Shown here piece by piece: positions 13,509 to 21,425 of a DNA stretch of 22,890 nt. Origin of the DNA: Bacillota bacterium. Lineage in GTDB: Bacteria > Bacillota > Bacilli > Bacillales_A > Planococcaceae. The stretch covers positions 1 to 22,890 of the forward strand of contig JAEXYZ010000098.1 in the NCBI GenBank assembly GCA_023405135.1. The letters run 5' to 3'. Positions within the stretch are counted from its first letter, which is position 1. Each line of letters starts with the position of its first letter. The notes under the pieces are model-generated. The model ran no database searches. It saw only the letters and a program-made list of their open reading frames with translations, and was not told where the DNA came from. The translations under genes were made by a program, and so were the position numbers.

Positions 13509-13961
13509 TCATAAATCTAGGGAGAGTCGAATCATATCCTTGCACTGTATTCCATTCTCAAATATTATTTCTGAATAATGTTTAGTGAAAAAATCGATAT
13601 CTACACCTATTATTCTAAAACCACATTTTTGATAAAATGCAAGCTGGCCAATACTCGAATTTCCCGTACCAACTTCAATCGTTTTATATCCTTTATTTTT
13701 AGCTTTTTGAATAGCATCTTGCACTAACATTTTTCCTATTCCTTTGCCATGCAGTTCTTCTATAACCGCAATATTTATAAGCTCCACCGTTTCTGGTCTT
13801 GTTGGAAGCAGAACATAGACACCTATCGTTTTTCCGTTGTGTTCTGCAATAAAACATTCGCCTCTTTTTAAATATTCTTCGATAATCGTTTGAGAAGGAT
13901 CTGCTAATAAAAGTAGTTTAATCGGGGGCTTTTCACCTGTTTCAAGTTTTCGAATTTCCAT
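13509..13961 (-). CDS. GNAT-family N-acetyltransferase (YvbK-like)
   Basis: A 150-residue soluble acetyltransferase of the GNAT superfamily. The acetyl-CoA pyrophosphate loop is HGKGIGKML at 71-79 (Q/R-x-x-G-x-G/A pattern), followed by helix AIQKAKNKGYKTIEVGTGNSS and the motif B strand AFYQKCGFR. The ending, with a hydrophobic FFTKHY segment and FENGIQCKDMIRL, resembles B. subtilis YvbK and similar proteins. The acceptor is unknown. AAGGAG lies before the ATG at 13959-13961. It is a single gene between the mnt promoter region and the P-type ATPase, with its own terminator. Confidence 0.88.
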   Translation of the reverse strand: MEIRKLETGEKPPIKLLLLADPSQTIIEEYLKRGECFIAEHNGKTIGVYVLLPTRPETVELINIAVIEELHGKGIGKMLVQDAIQKAKNKGYKTIEVGTGNSSIGQLAFYQKCGFRIIGVDIDFFTKHYSEIIFENGIQCKDMIRLSLDL

Positions 13962-14123
13962 TTTATTCTCCTTAACTCAATTTTTTATTTCACTCTATAT
14001 TAATATAAAAATATAGTTTTAATTTCTTTTCATTTACTTCATATTTTATCTTAATCTGATTAAGGAATTATTTCTTTATTTACTTATTACGAATACGTAA
14101 AATTTGCCATCATTTTATACAAT

Positions 14124-14149
14124 AAAGATGGCCAATTTTGACCATCTTT
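14124..14149. terminator. Terminator after the P-type ATPase
   Basis: Arms AAAGATGG (14124-14131) and CCATCTTT (14142-14149), extended by CAA/TTG with one mismatch. The stem is T-rich in both directions. It lies about 40 bases behind the ATPase stop on the minus strand. Confidence 0.6.
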
Positions 14150-14191
14150 TATAAATTTGGCTAAAATAATACTTAGCTAAAATCCTTTTGA

Positions 14192-16792
14192 TTAAGCTCT
14201 ATTTCTTAAAAAGAATAATTTGTCCAACTGAATAATTATTAATGGGACAAGGGCTAGTCCATAAATCATTAATAATTGTGAACGGCTTAATACTGCTACA
14301 TCGAACAAGCCTACTATTAATACGATATTTAAAAGTATAAAACCTACTAGAAAAGCAATCCAAACTGATAAATTTGAGAATAACCCTATTTTAAAAATCG
14401 ATTCATTTGAACGACAGTTAAAGCCATGGAACAATCTTGATAAACATAATGTTGCAAAGGCCATCGTGCTAGCTACCAAGGGATTACCTGTCGATAAACC
14501 GAGCTGGAAAGCGATAATAGTTACAGCAGATATAAGTAATCCTTCCAACCCTACTTGCGAGACAAACCTTTTATTTAATAAAGGCTCATGAATATTTCTG
14601 GGTTTTTCTTCCATCACCTTTTTATTATGTGGTTCTAAACCTATTGCAATAGCAGGTAAACTATCTGTTAACAAGTTTATAAATAATAAATGAACAGGTG
14701 TAAATGGGGCTGGTAATGCAAAAAGTGTCGCATAAAGAACAACCAAAATCGCTCCTGTATTTCCAGATAATAAAAATTTAATTGAGTTTTTTATATTTTC
14801 ATAAAGACTTCGACCATTAGAGACAGCTTTAACAATTGTTGAGAAATTGTCGTCTGTTAAAATCATTGAAGAAGCATCTTTAGCTACTTCTGTGCCCATA
14901 ATTCCCATTGCTACTCCGATGTCTGCTTGCTTAAGTGCCGGACCATCATTAACACCATCCCCAGTCATTGCTACGACATTGCCTTTTTCTTGCCAAGCTT
15001 TCACAATACGAATTTTATGTTCTGGTGACACACGAGCATAAACAGAAAAGTTTTCAATTTTCTTCATTAGTTCTTTATCTGATAAATTATCAATTTCCTT
15101 TCCTTCAATCGCTTCAGAAGGATCTTGTAAAATGCCAATTTGTTTTGCAATTGCTGCTGCCGTAATTTTATGGTCTCCTGTAATCATGACAGGCTTAATG
15201 CCAGCTTTAATACAATCTGCTACCGCCTGTTTTGCTTCTTCACGAGGGGGATCCATCATTGCTACTAAACCGACAAATGTAAAGTCCTTCTCATCTTCTA
15301 CACTTACATTTGGTGAATTTACATCTTTATAAACTATTGCCAGGACTCGCAATCCTTCATTGGAAAAGTCACTATTAACTTGTTTTATAGCTTCTAATTG
15401 CTGCTTACTAATGTTTTTTACCCCTTTAGAAGTCTCAATCTTCACAATGCGAGAAAGCAGTACATCAACTGCCCCCTTTGTAATCATAATATATCGATTC
15501 CCTACCCGATTAACAGTACTCATTAATTTACGATTCGAATCAAAAGGTACTTCCGCGAATCTGCTATACCGTTCGCGTATATTGAGTTCATCAATGTTAT
15601 ATTGATTGCCTAGGCGGACAAGAGCTACTTCTGTTGGGTCTCCAATTTCTCTATCTGCAAACGTAACTGAGTCATTGCATAATAAAGCCATATGCATAAA
15701 TGTATGGTGAAGTTCATCACCTATTTGTAATTGATCATGTTGGATAACTTTTTCATTTATATATACCTTTTGAACGGTCATTTTATTTTGAGTTAGTGTC
15801 CCAGTTTTATCTGAACAGATAACTGAAATGCTTCCAAGACTTTCGACCGCATGGAGTTTTCGAATAATTGCGTTCTCCTTCGCCATTTTCTGTGTTCCAA
15901 ATGCTAGGACAATCGTTACGATAGAACTTAAAGCCTCTGGAATTGCTGCAACAGCTAAAGATACTGCAAACATAAATGAATCTACAAGTTCACGACCACG
16001 TAAAATATCCAATCCAAATATTATTAGACAGATTATAATAATCCCAATAGCAAGACGTTTTCCAAAGTGTTCTAGACTTATTTGAAGTGGCGTCTTCTTT
16101 TCTTTGGCACTATCTAGTAAATTAGCAATTTTACCGATTTCGGTATTCATTCCAATAGATGTTACAACGGCTTTTCCACGTCCATTAGTAGCAAAGCTAC
16201 CTGAGAAAACCATATTTGTCTTATCACCGAGTGCCACTTCCACGTCATTAATAACATGTGTCATTTTTTCGATAGGAAGGGATTCTCCTGTTAAAGAACT
16301 TTCGTTAATTTGTAAACTATGACTCTCTATAATTCGACCATCTGCACTAATATAATCTCCAGCATCTAAAATAAGAATATCTCCAATAACTACCTCTTTC
16401 GATGGAATTTCTATAACTTGTCCATCTCGTAGCACCCTTGCAATTGGAGCAGCCATTTCTTTTAAACTATCTAATGATTTTTCCGCTTTAATTTGTTGTA
16501 TGGTACCTAATACTGCATTCAAAATGATTACCACTAAAATTACGACTGAGCTTTGTACTTCTCCTAAAAATACTGAGATTAAAGCTGCAACCATTAGAAT
16601 AATAACTAAGAAGTCTTTAAACTGTTCAAAGAAAATTTGACCTACACTTTTCTTTTCTCCCTCTTGTAATTCGTTATAACCGTATTGTTTAATTCTCATT
16701 TGAACTTCATAATCTGATAATCCTTTTTGTGTTACTTCAAGTTCATTCATTACTTTTTTTACAGGTTCTCGGTAATATTCTGTCGCATTCAT
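14192..16792 (-). CDS. P2-type Ca2+-transporting ATPase (YloB/PMR1-like)
   Basis: An 866-residue membrane pump. In order: N-terminal cation-ATPase domain, spans M1-M2, actuator with TGES (168-171), M3-M4 with PEAL (285-288, the Ca-binding PEGL position), phosphorylation site DKTGTLT with Asp328, nucleotide-binding region with KGA (439-441), hinge TGDGVND (610-616), then M5-M10. In M6 the ion ligands N706, T709 and D710 are kept (NLLTD), and E286 in M4 is present. The SERCA site I glutamate of M5 (NVGE) is replaced by alanine (NTGA, A681). One ion per cycle is therefore expected, as in PMR1 and Listeria LMCA1, and Mn2+ transport is possible besides Ca2+. AGGAGGGG precedes the ATG. A dyad AGTAAT-N12-ATTACT lies at 16813-16836 upstream. 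Confidence 0.92.
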   Translation of the reverse strand: MNATEYYREPVKKVMNELEVTQKGLSDYEVQMRIKQYGYNELQEGEKKSVGQIFFEQFKDFLVIILMVAALISVFLGEVQSSVVILVVIILNAVLGTIQQIKAEKSLDSLKEMAAPIARVLRDGQVIEIPSKEVVIGDILILDAGDYISADGRIIESHSLQINESSLTGESLPIEKMTHVINDVEVALGDKTNMVFSGSFATNGRGKAVVTSIGMNTEIGKIANLLDSAKEKKTPLQISLEHFGKRLAIGIIIICLIIFGLDILRGRELVDSFMFAVSLAVAAIPEALSSIVTIVLAFGTQKMAKENAIIRKLHAVESLGSISVICSDKTGTLTQNKMTVQKVYINEKVIQHDQLQIGDELHHTFMHMALLCNDSVTFADREIGDPTEVALVRLGNQYNIDELNIRERYSRFAEVPFDSNRKLMSTVNRVGNRYIMITKGAVDVLLSRIVKIETSKGVKNISKQQLEAIKQVNSDFSNEGLRVLAIVYKDVNSPNVSVEDEKDFTFVGLVAMMDPPREEAKQAVADCIKAGIKPVMITGDHKITAAAIAKQIGILQDPSEAIEGKEIDNLSDKELMKKIENFSVYARVSPEHKIRIVKAWQEKGNVVAMTGDGVNDGPALKQADIGVAMGIMGTEVAKDASSMILTDDNFSTIVKAVSNGRSLYENIKNSIKFLLSGNTGAILVVLYATLFALPAPFTPVHLLFINLLTDSLPAIAIGLEPHNKKVMEEKPRNIHEPLLNKRFVSQVGLEGLLISAVTIIAFQLGLSTGNPLVASTMAFATLCLSRLFHGFNCRSNESIFKIGLFSNLSVWIAFLVGFILLNIVLIVGLFDVAVLSRSQLLMIYGLALVPLIIIQLDKLFFLRNRA

Positions 16793-16913
16793 TAGTACCC
16801 CTCCTACTTTCTAGTAATTCACTTATCTAGATTACTGACAAAAAGAACTCTGCATTTTTCATCTTTACAACTTAAAGTACTAGTAAGGCATAAAAAGTTA
16901 TATTTTCTTTCAA

Positions 16914-17024
16914 TTAAATTTTAAAGGAAAATACATACTGAATCATATTATCTTCAAACCTATGTTCAGAACCTTTATATTTAGTCTGCCTCTTAAACCC
17001 TAGCATCTTGTAAAGCACAATAAA
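16914..17024 (-). pseudogene. C-terminal remnant of a GNAT acetyltransferase
   Basis: 36 sense codons ending at TAA 16914-16916 read LYKMLGFKRQTKYKGSEHRF and then DNMIQYVFSFKI. The LYKxLGF segment and the terminal strand are characteristic of GNAT motif B and what follows it. An in-frame TAA (17025-17027) precedes it, and no acetyl-CoA loop is recognisable upstream. Only the tail of the gene has survived. The rest of the stretch 16793-17272 contains nothing else I can support apart from the terminator at 17205. Confidence 0.6.
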
Positions 17025-17204
17025 TTATATGTATGGGATAGGTAAATATGTGAGATTATTTTCAAATAACACTAAATTAATATTAACTTTAGATAAAACT
17101 TATTACAGAAAAAATATCTTTAATACTTTCGAATCATACTAGATTTGCCTTTTCATAATAGCGAGGAGGCAGTTCACAGTTATTAATATAAAGTTAACTA
17201 AGAA

Positions 17205-17245
17205 AGCTGTCCTAAAAGTTTAGAATAAATACTTCTGGAACAGCT
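17205..17245 (-). terminator. Terminator of ytaF
   Basis: AGCTGTCC (17205-17212) pairs with GGAACAGCT (17237-17245), and AAAGT with ACTT inside. On the minus strand TTTCTT follows. It lies about 28 bases after the ytaF stop. Confidence 0.55.
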
Positions 17246-17272
17246 CCTTATGTAATCATATAAAGTTTCTAC

Positions 17273-17908
17273 TTACATTTTAAATATCCCAATTAATATT
17301 AGGGCAATTCCTGGGAGGAACGTAAGATTTTTAACCCAATTCATATTTCTAAAAATTGAACCGATATTAATGCCAGCTATTACAAAGATAACGCTAGAAA
17401 CCGTTACAACGATTGAAAATAAAATGGGAGGCAAATCAATTAACGCTGCACCAATCCCTGCTCCAAATGAATCCAACGATAAAGCTAATCCTAAGAACAA
17501 CGCCTCTATGCTACCAATACTTCCCGACTTATCAAAATCTGCTTCTGTAGGCTTTTTTAATATCTTGATAATTAGTCCTAATCGTTTAATTTCAAATTCA
17601 ACAATTTTAATATCCCTTTGTTTTGTTTGTGTTGAGTCTTGTGAAATTATAAATTGATAAAGAACCCAAATACCAATGACTATTAGTATAATTCCACCAA
17701 TTCTTTCCGCAGCTTCATAAGATATGAACAATTCAATAATTGAACCGATTCCCATTGCTAATAATAAAACAAGAAAAGTACAAGAAAAAATAATAATAAA
17801 CGATTTGATTGGTATCGTAACTTTTCTCATGCCATAGGTTAAACCGACAGTGAAGCTATCAAGACTTACTGCAATTCCTAATAACAGCAAAGAAAGTAAG
17901 TCACTCAT
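17273..17908 (-). CDS. ytaF: YtaF, sporulation membrane protein of the MntP family
   Basis: A 211-residue polytopic membrane protein with six hydrophobic spans in two similar halves. Each half carries the family motif: AVSLDSFTVGLTYG near residue 13 and ALSLDSFGAGIGAAL near residue 143. The central loop KKPTEADFDKSGSIGSIEA is typical of YtaF rather than of plain MntP, whose members export Mn2+. The aspartates in the two LDS motifs are the expected ion-binding residues. In B. subtilis ytaF is linked to sporulation; transport activity is inferred from the family. AAGGGG stands seven bases before the ATG at 17906-17908. It fits the metal-transport character of the neighbouring mnt operon and P-type ATPase. 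Confidence 0.88.
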   Translation of the reverse strand: MSDLLSLLLLGIAVSLDSFTVGLTYGMRKVTIPIKSFIIIFSCTFLVLLLAMGIGSIIELFISYEAAERIGGIILIVIGIWVLYQFIISQDSTQTKQRDIKIVEFEIKRLGLIIKILKKPTEADFDKSGSIGSIEALFLGLALSLDSFGAGIGAALIDLPPILFSIVVTVSSVIFVIAGINIGSIFRNMNWVKNLTFLPGIALILIGIFKM

Positions 17909-17943
17909 TTTTTACCCCTTTCATACGTTACTACTACTCCCTT

Positions 17944-17973
17944 ATCGTATGAACTAACTTTGTAAAGTGACAA
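17944..17973 (-). promoter_or_regulatory. Candidate ytaF promoter
   Basis: TTGTCA (17968-17973) and TACGAT (17944-17949) on the minus strand, 18 bases apart. CAACAAA-GT-TTTGTTG (a short dyad near 17985) lies just upstream. The leader contains CATACG...CGTATG, a 6-bp inverted repeat just before the ribosome binding site. Confidence 0.4.
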
Positions 17974-18050
17974 CTTTAACTACACAACAAAGTTTTGTTG
18001 AATAATGACTTTCTTAGGAAATAGATAACTAAAGCATTTCATATGAAAAT

Positions 18051-18079
18051 CCCCTTTAGCTCTTCCAATCAAAGGGGGT
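18051..18079. repeat. Hairpin-forming inverted repeat between ytaF and the MCP fragment
   Basis: CCCCTTT and AAAGGGG arms flank about 13 bases. On the minus strand it is followed by ATTTTC, so it may end read-through transcripts approaching ytaF. Weak as a terminator. Confidence 0.35.
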
Positions 18080-18130
18080 TACAAGTATCAAAAAGATATT
18101 GATTGGGCAGCAGCTGGTAATTTAAAATAT

Positions 18131-18313
18131 TTGAAAGGTTTACCTGGAGCTTATATCCTATTTATAGTGGAACAATCTACAGCTGATGTACAAAACGTAG
18201 CTGCTTCCACTGAGGAGCAAAACTCAATAATGAAGGAAGCATCCCACTCTGCTAAAGGATTAAGTGAAATGGCTCAAGAATTACAAAAAGTGATTAGTAA
18301 TTTTAAATGTTAA
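18131..18313 (+). pseudogene. C-terminal remnant of a methyl-accepting chemotaxis protein
   Basis: The last ~45 residues (EQSTADVQNVAASTEEQNSI, then KEASHSAKGLSEMAQELQKV and ISNFKC) match the C-terminal helix of chemoreceptor signalling domains: AASTEEQ-type methylation segment followed by LxxMAxELQxxIxxF. The preceding text (DWAAAGNLKYLKGLPGAYIL) does not fit an MCP, the HAMP and signalling-tip parts are absent, and no ribosome binding site serves the ATG at 18131. It appears to be the stump of a large deletion. A proper terminator still follows. Confidence 0.7.
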
Positions 18314-18332
18314 TATCATTAACAAATGATCC

Positions 18333-18374
18333 TCCACCCGAAAGAAAAGAATTATTACTTTCCTTTGGGGTGGA
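18333..18374 (+). terminator. Terminator of the chemoreceptor remnant
   Basis: TCCACCC and GGGGTGGA ends of a 17-bp stem (15 paired; left arm 18333-18349, right arm 18358-18374), followed by ACAATTTTG on the plus strand. It lies 20 bases after the stop. Confidence 0.65.
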
Positions 18375-18440
18375 ACAATTTTGAGTTAATTTGCCTATAA
18401 ACTGCATATAGAAATTAACAAAAAAATCAGATCAATAAAT

Positions 18441-18470
18441 AAGCGAACAACCTTTTAAAGCTGTTCGCTT
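18441..18470 (-). terminator. Terminator of the methionine-synthase-like gene
   Basis: Perfect arms AAGCGAACA (18441-18449) and TGTTCGCTT (18462-18470). On the minus strand ATTTATTG follows. It lies five bases after the stop codon of the gene at 18476. Confidence 0.7.
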
Positions 18471-18475
18471 AAAAC

Positions 18476-19579
18476 TTATCCCCAAATCTCTTTCGAAATA
18501 TCTACAATATATTTTAACTTTGCCCATTGCTCATCCTCAGTCAAAATATTTCCGTGATGAGTAGAAGCAAATCCGCATTGTGGACTGATACATAACTGTT
18601 CTAATGGTACATATTTTGTTGCCTCTTCTACACGTGCTTTTATATCTTCTTTATCTTCTAATGCTCCATGTTTTGAAGTAAATACACCTAAAACTACTTG
18701 TGGTCCACCATTTGGAATATATTCTAATGGCCCGAAGTCACCTGAACGGTCATCATCGTATTCTAAGAAAAATCCGTCTACATTTTCTTTTGCAAATAAT
18801 GTTGGCGCAATTTTAGCATAACTGCCTTCAAATGCCCATTTAGATCGGTAATTTCCACGACAAAGATGAGTAGTAACAATTAGATCTTCCGGTTTATCTT
18901 TCAATACCCCATTTACTACACGTAATGCTAAATCAATTAATTCTTCACGAGAATGGCCACTATCATTAAATGGAATTTGTGGAGCGTTCAGACCAGCGAT
19001 ATATACATCATCTAATTGTAAATAACGGCAACCTGCATCATAAAAGGCTTTAATAGCATCGCGATATGTTTGTATAACATCTTTTGTATATTCTTCAATA
19101 TCTGGATAGATTTCTAAATTACGAATACCAGCATTAAATAATTGATTAGGGCTTGGGATTGTTTGTTTTGCAACAGCACGTTCTCCAACAATGTTATTAA
19201 ATTCAATAAAATCCTTTATATGTGGGTGGTCTGGGTTAAAGGAGATTTTCCCAATAACACGAACATCATATCTTTCCGTTTCTTCACCTTTAAATGCAAA
19301 TCCATGGTCGGGAACATAGCCCTCTACTCCATTTAGATGCTCGAGAAAATCTGTATGCCAAAATCTTCGGCGAAATTCTCCATCTGTAACAGCTTGAAGC
19401 CCGACTTCGATTTGCTTATCAACAATTTTTTTAATTTCTTCTGTTTCAATTGCATGTAGTTCTTGTGGAGTAATTTGGCCTTCTTGAAAATCTTTTCTAG
19501 CCTTATGAATTCTCTCTGGACGTAATAAACTTCCAACATGATCCGCTCTAAATGGTGCTTTAATAAGTGTTTGTGTCAT
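18476..19579 (-). CDS. MetE C-terminal-domain methionine synthase-like protein (YxjG/YxjH type)
   Basis: A 367-residue protein equivalent to the catalytic half of cobalamin-independent methionine synthase, as in B. subtilis YxjG and YxjH. MetE uses methyl-tetrahydropteroyl-triglutamate to methylate homocysteine; the methyl donor of these short homologues is less certain. The four zinc ligands are in place: H238 and C240 (THLCRGN), E273 (FFLEYD) and C335 (SPQCGF). The start FRADHVGSLLRP and the strand YLQLDDVY (186-193) are family hallmarks. GAGGGA lies before the ATG at 19577-19579. No S-box riboswitch fits into the 115 bases upstream; a LysR gene immediately upstream on the same strand is the likely activator. 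Confidence 0.9.
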   Translation of the reverse strand: MTQTLIKAPFRADHVGSLLRPERIHKARKDFQEGQITPQELHAIETEEIKKIVDKQIEVGLQAVTDGEFRRRFWHTDFLEHLNGVEGYVPDHGFAFKGEETERYDVRVIGKISFNPDHPHIKDFIEFNNIVGERAVAKQTIPSPNQLFNAGIRNLEIYPDIEEYTKDVIQTYRDAIKAFYDAGCRYLQLDDVYIAGLNAPQIPFNDSGHSREELIDLALRVVNGVLKDKPEDLIVTTHLCRGNYRSKWAFEGSYAKIAPTLFAKENVDGFFLEYDDDRSGDFGPLEYIPNGGPQVVLGVFTSKHGALEDKEDIKARVEEATKYVPLEQLCISPQCGFASTHHGNILTEDEQWAKLKYIVDISKEIWG

Positions 19580-19649
19580 AAATGATTTCCCTCTTTCTTT
19601 TTAAAGTAACCTCATCTTTTATGTAAAGTAAGTGTAGCATAGGAAAATC

Positions 19650-19655
19650 ATTATA
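19650..19655 (-). promoter_or_regulatory. -10 box of the methionine-synthase-like gene
   Basis: A perfect TATAAT on the minus strand at 19650-19655, preceded by a poor -35 (GGGATA at 19673-19678), as often seen for activator-dependent promoters. The LysR operator candidate lies just upstream. Confidence 0.45.
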
Positions 19656-19682
19656 ACGTAACATATAAAAACTATCCCTCGC

Positions 19683-19699
19683 TATAGCTTTTAGCTATA
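19683..19699. promoter_or_regulatory. Palindromic LysR-type operator candidate
   Basis: TATAGCT-TTT-AGCTATA, perfect 7-bp arms, includes the T-N11-A pattern of LysR-family sites (TAGCT-N3-AGCTA). It overlaps the stop codon of the LysR gene and is centred about 48 bases before the expected transcription start of the methionine-synthase-like gene. It could also act as a short hairpin ending the LysR message. Confidence 0.5.
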
Positions 19700-20609
19700 A
19701 CAACTGTAATTCATCCTCAATAGATTCTTTTAAATATTGAATATAAGTATTGGCCAATGTACTGTTTGTCACATTTTTATGGGTAATATATCCGACATGA
19801 ATCCGTTCGTCCACCTTCAAAGGCACTGCAATAATATCTTTACTATTTAATTTATGACTAATAACGCCTGTTGAAATAGTATAGCCGTTTAATCCAATAA
19901 GTAAGTTAAATAAAGTTGCACGGTCTGTAACCCGAATATTTTTCGGTCTGGAAAGCGTACTAAGAATCTCTTCGGAAAAGTAGAAGGAATTATAATCACC
20001 CTGCTCATAAGAAAGGTATGGATAAGGATCTAAATCCGATAAAGTTACATAGTCCTTTTCCGACAGCGGGTTTGTGGAGCTAATAAAAACATGAGGTTTC
20101 GCCGTAAATAGCTCATGAAAATGTAAATTTCCTTCCCTTAAAAACTTAGAAATTACTTTTTTATTAAATTCATTCACATATAAAATTCCTATTTCACTCC
20201 GAAGGTTTTTCACATCATCAATAATTTCATAAGTCTTTGTTTCTCTTAAACTAAACTCGTATTCCTCTGGATCATATTCTTTTAATAGACGTACAAAGGC
20301 ACTTACTGCAAATGCATAGTGCTGAGCAGATACAGAAAAATGTTGCTGAGATCTTGTATTCGTATAACGATTTTCAAGAAGTTCTGCCTGTTCAACTACT
20401 TGTCTTGCATAACCTAAAAACTCCGAACCTTCAGGGGTAATTAAAATTCCCTGATTGGATCGCAAAAAAATTGTGATTCCTACTTCCTCTTCCAGTTCTT
20501 TCAGCGCATTGGAAAGACTTGGTTGACTAATAAATAGTCTCTGTGCTGCTTTGTTAATCGAACGGCTTCTTGCTACTTCTATTACATATTTTAATTGCTG
20601 TAAAGTCAT
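19695..20609 (-). CDS. LysR-family transcriptional regulator
   Basis: A 304-residue regulator. The N-terminal winged helix is canonical (residues 1-60: LQQLKYVIEVARSRSINKAA, then LFISQPSLSNALKELEEEVG, FLRSNQGILITPEG). It is followed by a linker helix and a two-lobed effector domain (about 90-300). AGAAGGGAT precedes the ATG. The methionine-synthase-like gene lies 115 bases downstream on the same strand, with a palindrome and a TATAAT box between, so control of that gene is the simplest proposal. LysR members CmbR/MtaR control methionine and cysteine genes in related bacteria, but the effector here is unknown. Confidence 0.9.
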   Translation of the reverse strand: MTLQQLKYVIEVARSRSINKAAQRLFISQPSLSNALKELEEEVGITIFLRSNQGILITPEGSEFLGYARQVVEQAELLENRYTNTRSQQHFSVSAQHYAFAVSAFVRLLKEYDPEEYEFSLRETKTYEIIDDVKNLRSEIGILYVNEFNKKVISKFLREGNLHFHELFTAKPHVFISSTNPLSEKDYVTLSDLDPYPYLSYEQGDYNSFYFSEEILSTLSRPKNIRVTDRATLFNLLIGLNGYTISTGVISHKLNSKDIIAVPLKVDERIHVGYITHKNVTNSTLANTYIQYLKESIEDELQLL

Positions 20610-20655
20610 CTTCTATCCCTTCTCTTTAACAAATTACAATGCATCAATCTTATTT

Positions 20656-21027
20656 TTATTTCCTCCAAAAGGTTGTACAGTCTGCTTTATCTTGAATATT
20701 AAATTCAATCATTTTCTCAAGCAATTCGTAATTTACCGGCTTATTCCACGGAATTCTAAACAATCCTTTGGTAGCGCTGTATCCTGCTTTTGCTATATCA
20801 TCGGCAAAATGCGCTATACCTACTTCTTCAGGTGAGACGCTTAAATGCTGCTTTGCTGTTGAGAATCCAATAATAAATGTATCATGATCGGAAAACATTG
20901 GCGTATTCCATTTAAGTTCTGGTTTTAAATTAGGAAATGTACTAGCGACCCACGACAAAATTTCTTCCATTCTATGGCGATGATCAGGGTTATCAATACC
21001 AGCTAAATATTTTGAAAAAACCTCCAT
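20656..21027 (-). CDS. DUF1801 protein (YdhG/Fra-like iron chaperone family)
   Basis: A 123-residue soluble protein matching the YdhG-like/DUF1801 family: start with YLAGIDNPDHRHRMEEILSW, then PNLKPELKWNTPMFSDHDTFIIGFSTAKQHLSV, and an ending LFRIPWNKPVNYELLEKMIEFN. B. subtilis Fra (YdhG), a frataxin-like iron-delivery protein, belongs here, although most members are untested. No cysteine cluster is present apart from one Cys near the end. GGAGAG lies before the ATG at 21025-21027. The gene stands 46 bases ahead of the LysR gene and could share its transcript. Confidence 0.82.
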   Translation of the reverse strand: MEVFSKYLAGIDNPDHRHRMEEILSWVASTFPNLKPELKWNTPMFSDHDTFIIGFSTAKQHLSVSPEEVGIAHFADDIAKAGYSATKGLFRIPWNKPVNYELLEKMIEFNIQDKADCTTFWRK

Positions 21028-21072
21028 ATTGTTTCTCTCCTAAAATGTATTTTAAATTAGTAAAGTGTAATA

Positions 21073-21294
21073 TTACTTATTTCTTTCAACAATTAAACTT
21101 CTATGCTTTCGCAAGCCTAAACCAATCGTCCATGTCACAATAATCATTAAAATTAACGTAAGTATAAACCGATAATTAGGAAAGGTATCGGTATCTGCCA
21201 TTGTAGCCCGAATTAAACTAATATATCCCAAACAGATAACTAAGATAATACCAAAGGCAAATACTAGATAAATCAAAATATTTTTTAGGTTCAA
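21073..21294 (-). CDS. Small two-helix membrane protein, unknown function
   Basis: A 73-residue protein with two hydrophobic segments (about residues 5-28 and 43-62), a short loop MADTDTFPNYR between them and a basic tail RKHRSLIVERNK. The start is TTG (21292-21294), supported by GGGAGG eight bases before it. The family is not recognised. It lies 45 bases ahead of the DUF1801 gene on the same strand, so the two may be transcribed together, but no functional link is evident. Confidence 0.6.
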   Translation of the reverse strand: MNLKNILIYLVFAFGIILVICLGYISLIRATMADTDTFPNYRFILTLILMIIVTWTIGLGLRKHRSLIVERNK

Positions 21295-21390
21295 TGTACA
21301 TCCTCCCTCAAATTGAAAGTGGTAGTAGTAAATTTGTTGTTAATTTTTCTAGAAGCGATAACCTTATAATTCCCATTTTTCCACAAAAAC

Positions 21391-21421
21391 AACCTCTTAA
21401 TGACAAAATATCCAAGAGGTT
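21391..21421. terminator. Bidirectional terminator downstream of the cupin stump
   Basis: Perfect arms AACCTCTT (21391-21398) and AAGAGGTT (21414-21421), with ATTTTTT following on the plus strand and GTTTTTG on the minus strand. Confidence 0.65.
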
Positions 21422-21425
21422 ATTT

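Noticed and set aside
14847..16322. Several plus-strand frames opposite the P-type ATPase
   Set aside because: They are antisense shadows of a long conserved gene, without ribosome binding sites.
17909..18110. Possible yybP-ykoY manganese riboswitch before ytaF
   Set aside because: Only GGGAGTAG is reminiscent; the paired elements and the second conserved loop are not found, and the segment is too close to the start codon.
19580..19694. Possible S-box riboswitch before the methionine-synthase-like gene
   Set aside because: The gap is too short and has none of the conserved S-box segments or a leader terminator.
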